Made by a program: the position numbers and the translations under genes. A DNA stretch of 64,000 nt. It comes from Guyanagaster necrorhizus. Taxonomy: Eukaryota > Basidiomycota > Agaricomycetes > Agaricales > Physalacriaceae. Every line of letters begins with the position of its first letter. The stretch's first letter is position 1. The stretch spans positions 1,647,059 to 1,711,058 of the forward strand of contig NW_025064886.1 in assembly GCF_019112545.1 (NCBI RefSeq), in the 5' to 3' direction. Shown in pieces: positions 1 through 10,211 of this stretch. The notes under the pieces were generated by a model. That model made no database searches. It was not told the DNA's origin and worked only from the letters and a program-made list of their open reading frames with translations.

Positions 1-757
1 AACTGCCCAATGCACAGAAGCTTGTGAGAGACTTGAATTCAAATTGATAAGAGATTTTGAATTGCACTCTAGTCTGAAAATAAGAGAGCAGTGTCTGAAG
101 AGCATTATCTTGAGTTTTTGAGGTATTTGTAATGCATGATGCTACAGGTGATAGAGGTTTGAACCCTTTGGCTTGATTAGTGTGCCTGTTTTGGTTATTT
201 CCACAGATTAGCAGAGGTTCAAACCCTTTGAGTCTGTTGGATGGTGTTTTATTGTGTTTTATGTCTCTAGATCACATAGGTTTGAATCCTGTGGATCTAC
301 AATTAGTTTGGAAACTCATGCACAGAGGTTTGAACTCTTTGGCACTTGTGGATGTGTTTGTGATTGGTTTCTGCTTAGAGCATGAAGCTTTGAGTTATAT
401 AATATGTGTTTAGAGATTTGGGATTGATCTGAGCTGTGCTTGAAACTATTTTGAGAGTTTTGTGAGAGTGTTTTGACATATTGTATTGAGCTACAGTACT
501 CTTTACCTTGAAGTCTGACAACATCTGTTGCCATCTCTTGTTTTGATAAAATAAAAAGCTTTGAGACTTAGAGAGATCAGAGACAGTTGTACACATGCTA
601 TTGCTATTCATATACAGTGGAATCATTTAAGATGATTGTACTTGCTACAGCTACTTTATCACATTATAATCCCCCTATGAACTAAGAGTATTGTGTGTGT
701 GTTAATGTGGGTGTGATCAGTGGATAGCTCTCTGCTGTGACCATTTTCATCTTACAC
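1..757 (+). repeat. Unclassified dispersed repeat, copy 1 (3' part)
   Basis: This stretch aligns over its whole length with about 11,289-11,987, in the same orientation. The shared right end reads TTTTCATCTT(A/G)CAC, after which gypsy gag sequence starts here, so the element inserted into the gag of TE1. The left end lies outside the window. It holds no credible reading frame and almost no CpG. At 151-345 it carries four spaced copies of a GAGGTTTGAACCC-like motif. The class is unknown: no LTR, reverse transcriptase or transposase signature is visible. Confidence 0.75.
154..343 (+). repeat. Four spaced B-box-like motifs
   Basis: Four direct copies of a motif close to GGTTTGAACCC begin near 156, 216, 279 and 327, with spacings of about 60, 63 and 48 bp. 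The motif resembles the tRNA promoter B box (GGTTCGANNCC) with its CpG changed to TpG. The equivalent stretch in copy 2 (about 11,430-11,565) keeps fewer copies. No tRNA cloverleaf surrounds any of them. A promoter or SINE origin is inference only. Confidence 0.45.
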
Positions 758-3100
758 TTATGCAAAACCTCTTTACTATCTTCTATCACTGTCACTTCTT
801 GTTTATAATGATTATCTATTTCTTCTATTCATTATATCCCTTCAGGATATTGACACTGATGTCTGAAATGATTGTTGTGTATGATTTAGAGATGCTGATC
901 TTCAATATTTCAATCATTTGTCTATTATCATCAATGTCATCAAGGACTCCTACTAGCTTGGCAAGCCATTCCAGCTCATCAAAGTATTCAGTAGCAGTCT
1001 TATTGTCTATCTCTTATATAGCAAAGTCAATGAATTTATCTCAGATCATCTGTTTAAAAGTTTCTCAGGATAGCAGTTGATAGTGTCTTCTGGTACTAGA
1101 ATAAAAAATTGTTGATTGCAGAGTCCATCAGGTTTTGGCCTTATTCTTGAAGTAGAAGGCCATGAAGGTGACTCTATAGATGTTAGCCATAAGATACATA
1201 GAGTACACCTCAAAGTACTGCTTGCAATCAGTAAGGAATCTATTGATGTTGTCTGATGCCTTTTTGAATAGTTGTGGTTTTTGTATTAAGTTAGATTTGC
1301 ATTGAATTAAAAGGACATTGACTGTCAGGGGCTCTATTGGATTCAGGTACCCATTGAAGGGTAGATGCTTCTATTCTTTGGGCAGGGCCAGAAATGAGTG
1401 TAGTGACCCACTGTCAGATCCTGGGCTTCCTGTCAGGCTGCTAGTCATCTTTTTGACTATTTCGCCATCTCTGATGGTGAAGCCTAACTTAGTGGCTTCT
1501 GGATCATCTCCTTTAGCTTGCTCACTCATAGTGGCTTTATTGGCAGGTGGTTGTCTGCCAAGAAGCCTACTCTCTCTACTCCTCTAAGAGTATCAGGCTG
1601 TAGCTGGCTTCTTGGCTAGTGGGGGCTGTTGTCATAAGATTTGTACAGAGATGGTTCAGATTGACAGTGCCATATAAATAGCTCATTGGGGCTGGATTGA
1701 GAGCATGTTTGGTATGGGTTGGATCCTATATTTGGATTGATAGACTGAAAGTTTAGTTAGAGGATCCTTAAAGTAGGCTTTATTGTAAATGAAAATAGCC
1801 TGCTTGATGGTAGCATACTGTAAAATATCCACTTTTTCAGCATCATCTGCTACTAAATACTTCTCTCCTAGTGGCATCATTTTCCAGCTTACATCTTGAA
1901 GGAGTTCCATTACTCTTTCCTAGTATATCCTCATGAACTTCTCTCTTTTATGTTGTATTTCTTCTTTGAGTAACTCTTTATCTTCTGATTTATAGAACCT
2001 CTCAGGCCAATCAAAAGATGCTATATCCTGCTCATTCTCACTGACTTCTCTGCTGTCCTCTTCTGGGGAAATATCAGGCAGATCAAAGATAGATGGAGGG
2101 TGAGGAGATCTCAGTATCATGAGAGAGCTGTCTTTCATATCAACTGATGCTGGGTCCAGTGCCAATAGGAGGCTGTAGTTGAAGTTGGTAAATCCTGATT
2201 TCTGAGCTTTTTTTACTGCTGCTGCTCTTCTCACTTCTTGGTCTCTCCAGGTCATAGCAATACTCATAGAACTGCTGATAGAAGAAGGAGTTGAGGAATA
2301 AGGCAGCAACCCTACTCTCAAGGAATCATCAGAAGCTCTGCTCACTAACTCATATGATAGAGAGTAGCTGGATTTTATAGGTAGAGAGAAGAGTCTCAGA
2401 AATACTGAAAAGAGAATTGTTAATGATGATCACTGACTCTGTTCTGAGTAGTGGATAAGGAGTTCATTATTTGGCTTTACTGGCAATGATGACTTCTGTT
2501 AAGTCAGTTTAGTTAGGCTTTCAGAAAAGTGAGTTGGTTGTTGCTGATTCAATTTCAAATCACTGAGGATTATCAGAATCTCAGATGGTGACTTCAAGGT
2601 TGCACTGCTAATGTCAATACTCAGTGTTATACTGGATGGTGATATATTCTTCTTCCTATCATACATGTAATCTTTTTACACTACTGTTTCTTTCACTTTC
2701 AAGGCCTGTGATGTCCACATAGAACTGCTTGTTGAGGTCTTCTGGCAGTCCACCCTCTCTAGCCTAGTACCTCCTGCTGGCACTGTCTAGATCAAAGTCA
2801 CTGAGCTCTCTACTCTCATAGTCAGTGTAGACAGAGCTTGTGAGGCTTCCATCAGGCATTATATAGAGAGAGTTATAGCCAGAGCCTATAGCCATTCTAA
2901 AGGCATCAAGAGAGTCTCTAGTATGATCACTGATTCTGTGTTCAGAAGAGAGAGAGAGAAGAGGAGGAGGGGGGGAGAGGGGAGAGGGTTTGGCAGGTTG
3001 CAAGAGAGGTTGTTTCAGATAGAGTGTTAATAGATTTCTAGAGAATATCAGTGTTCTTCTTGTTCTGCTGAAAGAACTCCTATAGTTGTGCTGTCAGATT
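758..3100 (-). pseudogene. TE1 gag, degenerate
   Basis: Minus-strand frames at 2764-3003, 1920-2345, 1683-1910 and around 760-1080 match, in order, the gag of TE2, TE3 and TE5. The last block is the retrotransposon gag domain: EYFDELEWLAKL corresponds to EYFNELEHLGKI in TE3 at about 13,650. Frameshifts and stops separate the blocks. The N-terminal part is rich in Ser and Pro, and a G-rich plus strand at 2958-2988 encodes the proline run. Gag would form the virus-like particle. This copy cannot make a full protein and is cut by the repeat at 757. Confidence 0.7.
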
Positions 3101-3424
3101 GAGCTTTCAGTATAGTTTCTTGCATAGGTTGATAGAAGTTGTGAGCAGTTTTTGAGATGTTGTGAAAGGGGAGGATTAGTGAGACATTTCAGATGATTTG
3201 TTGTATAGTTCTGAATGCATGATAGTGCTGGACTATCCACACAGTTACAGACTGTCTTTTTCAACAGAGATAGACAATAGCTAATAATCTAAGAAGAGTT
3301 TCTATGATCATAGCTAAAAGTCTGAAGAAGTCATTGGTGAGATCAGAGATTGCAGTTAGTGGCATTTAGTTTTCTTTGCCCCTAGTGTGCATAAGAAAAG
3401 GGAAGCAAAAAGCTTCAAGCTAAC

Positions 3425-3873
3425 TGTTAGACTTAGTTTGCATATGACTTGGACATGTGATAAACTAGCACTGTATCATGTTTGTACAGTCATGCTAGAG
3501 TTCATCTTGATATGTTATTCCAGGCAAATGCTTCAAGGCCAAAGACAAGCTGAGCTCAAGAGAAGATAGTGTGAAATAAACTTATAGCTTGAAGCTGGAC
3601 TACTATAGTGAGAGCTATTCTACTTATATACTGTTCAGCTTGTAATAAATATAACTACTACCTATTGTGCTGTTCTGTGTTGTGATGCTGATCCTGTCTG
3701 GTTATCAGAGATAAGACAATAGAGAATTATCTGTGAATGAGGCAATTAAGTACAATAATGCCTTATTTGTTGTGATTACTTAATCTTTCTCACACTCTTC
3801 AGAGATGCTCAAGATAAGATAAATGCTCTGATAAGATAAGAAAAAAGAATAAGATATGGAGAAAATCATAACA
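3425..3873 (-). repeat. TE1 5' LTR (449 bp)
   Basis: Read on the minus strand, it starts TGTTATGATTTTCTCC and ends CTAACA. It holds a TATATAAGTAG box and, 34 nt later, the element AGCTTCAAGCTA (plus-strand 3585-3596). Immediately after the LTR on the minus strand comes GTTAGCTTGAAGCT (3411-3424), a 12-nt exact complement. This LTR and 3917-4298 form an inverted repeat with a 43-bp spacer. Confidence 0.85.
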
Positions 3874-3916
3874 CAGTGAATACTGCTAACTTGAAAGATT
3901 CTTACAAGTTGATTTT
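3874..3916 (+). pseudogene. Scrap of copia gag between two gypsy LTRs
   Basis: These 43 bp lie between the TE1 and TE2 LTRs. One frame reads NLKDSYKLIF and would run directly into PEFSKKTSDQTI at 24,937 once TE2 is removed, upstream of the copia zinc knuckle. The last bases ATTTT nearly match ATTTC at 24,932-24,936 and may be the target duplication of TE2. This is inferred from the junctions and the piece is too short for certainty. Confidence 0.45.
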
Positions 3917-4298
3917 TATTATGATTTTTTCTTATTTTATCATTTTTTTCTTATCTTATTAAAGTGTCTATCTTATCATAAGCATCTACCTATGAGTGTG
4001 GGAAAGATTAGGTAATCACAATAACATACATCATTGTACTCAGTTACCTTATTCTCAAACAATTTTCTATTGTCTACTTTCTGATGATCAGACAGAACAA
4101 GTAATATAGTACAGAACAGTATAGTAGAAAAGTAGCTATAAGTTTATCTCACACTATCTTCTCTTGAGCCCAGCTTGTCTTTGGCCTTAAAGCATTTGTC
4201 TGGAATAACATATCAAGGTGAACTCTAGTATGACTGTACAAATATGATATAATGCTAGTTTATCACATGTCTAGGTTATGTGCAAACTAGATCTAATA
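3917..4298 (+). repeat. TE2 5' LTR (382 bp, core deleted)
   Basis: It matches the 448-bp 3' LTR at 24,484-24,931 but lacks about 66 bp between two AGCTAT repeats. The lost piece includes the TATA box and the self-primer element. It starts TATTATGATTTTTTC and ends CTAATA, decayed from TG...CA. The following TTGGCTCAAAGCT at 4300-4312 is the decayed primer-binding site. Confidence 0.8.
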
Positions 4299-4349
4299 GT
4301 TGGCTCAAAGCTTCTTGCTTTTCTTTTGTTATGCATACTAGAGGCAAAG

Positions 4350-7236
4350 GAAACCAAATGCTATCAACCTGTGATATCATCTCTGTCAAGCTTTTGAGTG
4401 CTATTATTAGCATTCTGCTCAGGCTTTTTATTATTGTCTACCTCTGCTAAGAAAATCAATCTGTTACTGCTTAGATAATCAGATATTACTAGAGCCTCCA
4501 AACTATTTACCACTGAACTAAAAATATCACATCCATTCTTCTCCTTCACAATCTCTCCCTTAAGCCTGCCTGAGTCACCAATGAGCCTGTATAAAGAGCT
4601 ATATCAGAAACTGCCTCTAAGAACCCAAATCTGAAAGTTCTTCTGCTAGAACAAGAAGAATCTGGATACTGAAGAAGATACTACTGACACATTATTTATC
4701 ATGACCTGCTGAACCTCCCTCTAGTCTCAGACCATGAGAATGAGAATATCCCCAACAACTTCTTTGATACAGAACCATTCTCTGTCTCTACTATTGCCTC
4801 TTTGGAGCACAGAATTGGAAACCATGCTTGAGACTCTCTTGATGCCACTAGAGTGGCCACAGACTCTAGCTACAACTCCCTTTATACAACCCCCAAGAGG
4901 AGTCCCATAGATTCCAGCATTGACATTGGGAGCTAAGAATTCTGCATTGATCAAAGATCTCAAGTCATAGAGACTGGAATCTCAGGCAACTATAGAGGCT
5001 GGCATACTGAAGAAGAATAGAACATTGCAAGAGCATATGAAGCACAGATAGAAAAGACTCAGTCAGAGTCTGAGGTCTGACACAGTGCTGAAGAAGTCTA
5101 TCAGCAGCAACAACATAAAGAAGAATACATGCAATGACAAGACTGAGACTATTATGAGTGGTATAGGTACTACAGCTATCCTCTGAGCCTCTTCTGAGAA
5201 GTGAGCTGGACCAGATCAATTGTCAGCTGGCTCAGATCTGTCACTTTTGATTCTCCTGCAGAGGTTTTCTTTTTCTGAACTTCTGACACTCTCTTATCTG
5301 CCTATGGAATCTATCTCTCACCTCTGGTCCACATCTTTGACTCAACTATCCAGTGGCTCATCTGAGGCCAAATTGCTGGAATACTCCTTGATGAGTGGAA
5401 TACTAACTGATTCTAAGAGTATCATACAGCAGTAGAGGCAACAGACAGGAGAACTGAGTCTAGCAAAGGATTTCTTCTCTGACATATCTCTCCTGCTGAC
5501 CTCAGAATCAGTGCTCCAAGACAACTCATCTGCAACACTGAAACCTTAGGCACCATCTATTTTCAACCTGCTTATTGACTCTCCTAAGATAGACAGTGGG
5601 AACAGTGAGAAGGATAATAATCCAGCTATAGTATCTTTTGAATTATCTGAAGGGTATTATGAGATCAAAGATGAGGAACTACTGGAAGCAGAAATACAAT
5701 GCAAGAAGGAGCAAGAGTTTACAAGGTTGTATTAGGAAAGAGTTGTGAAACTCCTTCAGAATGTGAGATAATAGATGACACCATTGAGAGAAGAATATTT
5801 TACAGTATGCTGCAACTGAGCAGGCTATTTTTTTCTACAATGAAGTCTACTCCAAAGACCTCTTGGCCAAACTTCTGGAATATCAATTTGAGTTCAAGAT
5901 CTGACCAATACTGAATATGCTACTGGTTTTCCCAAAATAGGCTGTCTACTTAGCACCAACTATTTGAACCACCACTATAGCTTCTATCTGCTGTTGGTGA
6001 TTGCAAACTCTATAAGCTAAAAACCCAATCAGATATCTCTAGAAGCTAAGGGAAAGCTGATTGATGAGAGGACAACCACCTACTGATAAAGCTGAAACTA
6101 GTGGTCAACTAGAGAAGGATGACTTCAAAGCTATAAAACAGAGATTCACAGTTGTCAATGGAAGGATCATCAGAAAACCAGGAGAAGAAATACCTAGAAG
6201 TCTAGTCACTTATGATGACTCTCTTCACTTCTTTCTCACTTCACACCAAAAGGTATCACCCTTTAGTGATTACTCAAATCTGATGGAGCCACTCACTTCT
6301 GACTCTATTCTTATACAGTGTAAATCAGATCTTGTATGAAAGCCTCAACTCTTTAAAGGGCAGTCTGATAATATTAATTGCTTTCTGATTGATTGTGAAT
6401 AATATTTTGAAGTATATTTTATCTATCTATCTGCCAACATTTATTGGATTGCCTTTGCTGCATCCTATTTTGAGGACAAGACTAAGATCTGATAGACTCT
6501 AAAGAGCTGAGAGCTTTATTCTACAACCAGAGAGCACTATCACCTGCTATTCTGGCCCATATTCAAACAAATAGTATGTGACAAGTTCATCAACTCAGCC
6601 ATTCAAAAAGTCTACAAGTAGAAGATGAAGGATCTTCAAATAGGGGATAAGATAACCACTGAGTACTTTGACAAGTTTAAATGACTCACTAAACTAGCTG
6701 GACTCATTGACCACACTGAGGATGATGGATGCCTAATAGAGTATCTGAAGAATGGAGTACTCCACTTCTATATTACAATGATCACTGACATCAGCTTCAA
6801 CATCCTGAAGAGATACAAGAAATGGAAGGTGTGCATTATCACAATAGATAAAGAGTGACATTGACAGAAGGCAGAAAATGCCTACCAGCAAGATAATTGA
6901 AGACCTGGCAATCAGAAAAAGGCTAATACACTAACCTCTGTTAAGCCCAGCATAACATCTTTGATTTTTATGCCCTCCTATTCTTCTCACAAGACTGAGA
7001 CTGAAACCACTTACACTGGACAAGAGAAGCCTATAGAGATTGACAAATTAAGGAAGGAAGGAAAGTGTTTCAACTGTGAAGAGATGGGTCATTTATTGCA
7101 GAACTGCTCAAAGAAGAAGCAAACCCACAAGGATATACAGGCTCAAATCACTGAATTACAGAAGGAGGCTGATAGACTCAAAGACAATGAGAAAGAGATG
7201 AAGATTGAGAAAGTAAAAGATAGAGCCAATGAGTGA
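4350..7236 (+). pseudogene. TE2 gag, degenerate
   Basis: The gag region is long. Its N-terminal part (4540-6060) is Ser-rich and broken by stops. A block at 6061-6339 begins MRGQPPTDKAETSG. The gag domain is at about 6460-6880, and a readable end at 6961-7236 holds the CCHC knuckle CFNCEEMGHLLQNC (spacing CX2CX4HX4C) followed by a Lys/Glu-rich coiled-coil-like tail. The zinc knuckle is the best preserved part. Parallel blocks are found in TE3 and TE5. The protein would bind and package the element RNA; this copy is not translatable. Confidence 0.75.
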
Positions 7237-8849
7237 GTGATTCTACTTGATTAGCCAAGGAACTTGATAGTGTATCTTGAAATACCACTGAACAGACTTA
7301 TGCTAGTTTTATAGTTACCTCTATGTATGCACATTTGAATATACTCCAATCTATGACTACTATAAGACTATCTAAAGAATTGCCTAAACCTAAAACTCAA
7401 CTGCCCATGGGACAAACAGAGAGAGTGGCCTCTAATGACTGACTAAAGCCATTTGAGACTGAATAGACTTGGCAAGCTATTCAAAATGCTAAAGACAAGG
7501 CTGAAGCAAGGGCTGTGCTCAAGAACTGAGTACACAAGACTTGGACTAAGGAAATCATTGATGAGATGATCAAAGAGATGAGAAGAGCAGAAAGGAATTA
7601 AGCTTTAGAATAGCTAGACAAACTAAAAGAACTCAGAAAATATATTTGATGACAGAAGGCCACAGGGAGGGATCTAACCACCAAAGCACAGATTAAGACA
7701 CTCTAACCAATCCATGCATGCAGTCACCACTCTAATTGACAGCAGCTGCACTGGGAGTTCCATCAATCATGCTTTTATCATTAAGCATAATCTGCTGATC
7801 TAAGCCACTGCTGGCCCAATCTCAGTTTACAGTGCTGATGAGACTAAGAATCAAGCTAATTCAATTATAGTGTTTGTCAAACTCTGGTTAATAATCAGAG
7901 ATCATTTAGAGCAGATTGACTTAGCTGTGACTGAGCTGAAATCCAAAGAAATCTTCCTTAGTCATAACTAGCTCATATAGCATAATCTATTAATCAATTG
8001 GAAGACAGAGTGGATCACTTTTTTCCAATGCTATTGCCAAAAAATTCTCTTCAAGTTATCTGATGAAGATCCAGAGGATCAATGGGATAAGGAAATAGAG
8101 GAAGGAGAAACAATATTAGCTATAGACTTAGACTATGCAATCTACATCTGAGCAGTATATTATGCCAATGACTTAGCAGCAAGAGTCAACAAAAAGAAGA
8201 AGGCTAAGACATTCAAGAAACTGATGCCTGAATAGGCACATGACTTCCATGATCTGTTTGCTAAAGAAAGCTTTGATGAACTACCAGAACTAAAGCTGTA
8301 GGATCATATGATTAAACTTATCTCTAATGTCAGCACCAATCTTGATTGCAAGATATACAACCTTAGCACACCAGAGCAGATCAAGCTAGATAAGTTCTTA
8401 GAGGAGAACTTGTCTAGGAGACAAATAAAGCCTTCAAAGTCCCCCATGGTGTCACTCTTTTTTTTTATAAAAAAGAAGGACAGCAAACTCTAATCAGTTC
8501 AGGACTACTAGAAACTCAATGAGATAATGATCAAGAATCATTACCCTCTCTCATTGATTTCCAAACTGATGGACAAATTGTGGGGTGTCTGATACTACAC
8601 TAAACTTGATGTTCAATGAGGATACAACAATATGCAGATTAAGGAGAGAGATGAATGGAAGATGGTCTTCCAAACCAATCATAGACTCTTTGAACCAACA
8701 GTCATATTTTTTAGACTGACCAATTTTTCTGCAACATTTCAATAGATGATGAATAATATTTTCAAAGATCTCATCACTATAGAGAAGATCACAATCTATC
8801 TGAATGACATTCTAATCATGTCAAAAGATTGGAAGGAACACCAATGTCT
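7237..8849 (+). pseudogene. TE2 protease and N-terminal reverse transcriptase
   Basis: A retropepsin-like block near 7720-7760 reads LIDSSCTGSSIN, where TE3 reads LIDSGYTSS and TE5 LINSGCTRSS. RT begins near 8290. It contains FFFIKKKD (8458-8480), the block DVQ-stop-GYNN (8607) and IYLNDILIM (8793-8820) in place of the catalytic YLDD. It stops at 8849, where TE3 is inserted after CACCAATGTCT, and continues at 22,187. TAG and TGA stops fall where the relatives have Trp or Arg, as expected from C-to-T decay. Confidence 0.75.
8845..8849. other. Target site duplication of TE3, left copy
   Basis: TGTCT directly precedes the TE3 5' LTR. The same five bases follow the TE3 3' LTR at 22,182-22,186. 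Five bp is the usual duplication size for Ty3/gypsy elements, and removing TE3 plus one copy restores RT alignment with TE5. Confidence 0.85.
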
Positions 8850-9305
8850 TGTTATGATTTTTTCTTTTTCTTTCTTAATTAATCTCTATTCTTGCTTAGT
8901 CAGAGCATTTAGAATCAGCACTTAGGACTATGAGACAGGCTTAATCACTATAATAGGCTGAGTCAGCTATTGTCCTCTAACAATGATATCACCTCTTGAT
9001 AATAAATAATACTCTTTTGTAGGTAGTAATGACACTCAAGAACAACAAGCATTAGCATAAAAATGCACAATTAGTAAGCATATATTTAACTCAGACTCAA
9101 ACAGTATATAAGTAGTGTAGCTCTCACTATATATCCTCAGCTTTGAGCTAAAGTTTATCTTCACTATTCTACCTTGAGCTGACTTATATTGGTCTTGAGA
9201 TATAACACTATATGAGCATATATAATGAACTTAGGTGTGACTGTATGAACTCAATACAGCATCTATTTATTACATGTTTAGGTCACATGTTGCTTAGACT
9301 TAACA
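8850..9305 (+). repeat. TE3 5' LTR (456 bp)
   Basis: Begins TGTTATGATTTTTTC and ends TTAACA. Its partner is 21,727-22,181. It holds TATATAAGTAG at 9105 and AGCTTTGAGCTAA at 9139-9151. Confidence 0.88.
9105..9151 (+). promoter_or_regulatory. LTR TATA box and predicted RNA start (self-primer)
   Basis: TATATAAGTAG starts at 9105, and 34 nt later AGCTTTGAGCTAA starts at 9139. The same 34-nt distance is seen in the LTRs of TE1, TE2 (3' copy) and TE5. A start site about 30-34 nt after TATA would put this 13-mer at the 5' end of the RNA, where Tf1-type elements carry their self-primer. This is inferred from layout; no transcript data were available. Confidence 0.65.
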
Positions 9306-9320
9306 ATTAGCTCAAAGTTT
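9306..9320 (+). other. TE3 primer-binding site (self-priming type)
   Basis: TTAGCTCAAAG at 9307-9317 directly follows the LTR. It is the reverse complement of the 13-mer at 9139-9151 for 11 nt. It does not look like the usual TGG-starting site complementary to a tRNA 3' end. Confidence 0.65.
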
Positions 9321-9359
9321 CTAACTTCCCTTTCTTTATGCACAACAGTGTGAAAGAAA

Positions 9360-10211
9360 TCAAATGCCATCTGCATCAATCTCTGATCTCACAGATGACT
9401 TTTTAAGCTTTTAGCCTTTATTATTGGAACACTTCTTAGATTACTTGCTATTATTTATCTCTATCAAGAAAGGCAATCAGTTACTGCATAGATTGTCAAG
9501 CACTATCATGCTTTTAGAATCATGCAACAGATCATTCAAAATATCTTACCCATTCTCCTCTTCTATGATATTCCAGCCTCTGCTTGAATCTCCTACCAGC
9601 CTGCATCAGAAACTATACTAGAAATCCAATCTGGCAGCTTGGATTTGAGGGTTTATTCAATGAAAGAAGAACACTGATACTCTTCAGAACCCCCTCAATA
9701 CAACAGTAGAAACAGCTATTATCAGCACTCGACAAACCTCTCTCCAGTCTCAGACTATGAAGATGAGAATCTCCTTGATAACTTCTTTGATGCCAAGCTG
9801 TCTCCTGATCCTTTCACTGCCTCACCTGAGTATGAAGTTAGTGATCATATCTGAGACTCTCTTGATACCCCTAGAATAGCTACAGACTCTGGCCACAATT
9901 TTCTCTATACAACTCTGAAAGGAAGCTCTGCTCTCTCTATTCACATAGACTATAACAGCAGAGAACTCTCTAACTTTGAGTCTAACAGCAAGGATTCCTT
10001 GCACAAAGGCCTCTACTATTGCATCACACCAGATAGAAAGCCACATGAGTCTCCAAACATCATAGAAGCAGAACAGATCCACTAGCAGAAAAACTATGAT
10101 GCTGCCTGATATAATACAGAGTATTAGCAGTGATAGTGTGATCTCAAAGCTCTCAACTGGAATTCTGATGACCTCAAATAGTATAGTGACATGCTCTCTC
10201 CATGTTCAGAT
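9360..10211 (+). pseudogene. TE3 gag, N-terminal part
   Basis: Plus-strand text at 9420-9620 and 9780-10,080 matches the N-terminal gag of TE2 (4500-5200) and TE5 (29,230-30,000), for example DNFFDAKLS against DNFFDTEPF in TE2. It is full of stops. It ends at 10,211, where the unclassified repeat begins, and continues at 11,992. Confidence 0.65.

Larger units (their letters stand above)
758..3873 (-). mobile_element. TE1: truncated Ty3/gypsy element (5' LTR and gag)
   Basis: This is the 5' end of a minus-strand LTR retrotransposon: an LTR at 3425-3873, a primer-binding site at 3411-3424, and gag running leftward until it is cut by the unclassified repeat at 757/758. The pol part is not in the window. 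Its LTR matches the 3' LTR of TE2 (24,484-24,931) in length and sequence, so TE1 and TE2 belong to one family. Its 5' LTR lies head to head with the 5' LTR of TE2, 43 bp apart. Confidence 0.8.

Noticed and set aside
151..345. CRISPR-like or tRNA gene array
   Set aside because: The repeats are short and degenerate with no unique equal-length spacers, the genome is eukaryotic, and no cloverleaf can be drawn around the B-box-like motifs.
2941..2995. G-rich tract as a G-quadruplex regulatory site
   Set aside because: It is the antisense of a proline-rich stretch in degenerate TE1 gag and has only about three clean runs of three or more G; no regulatory context.
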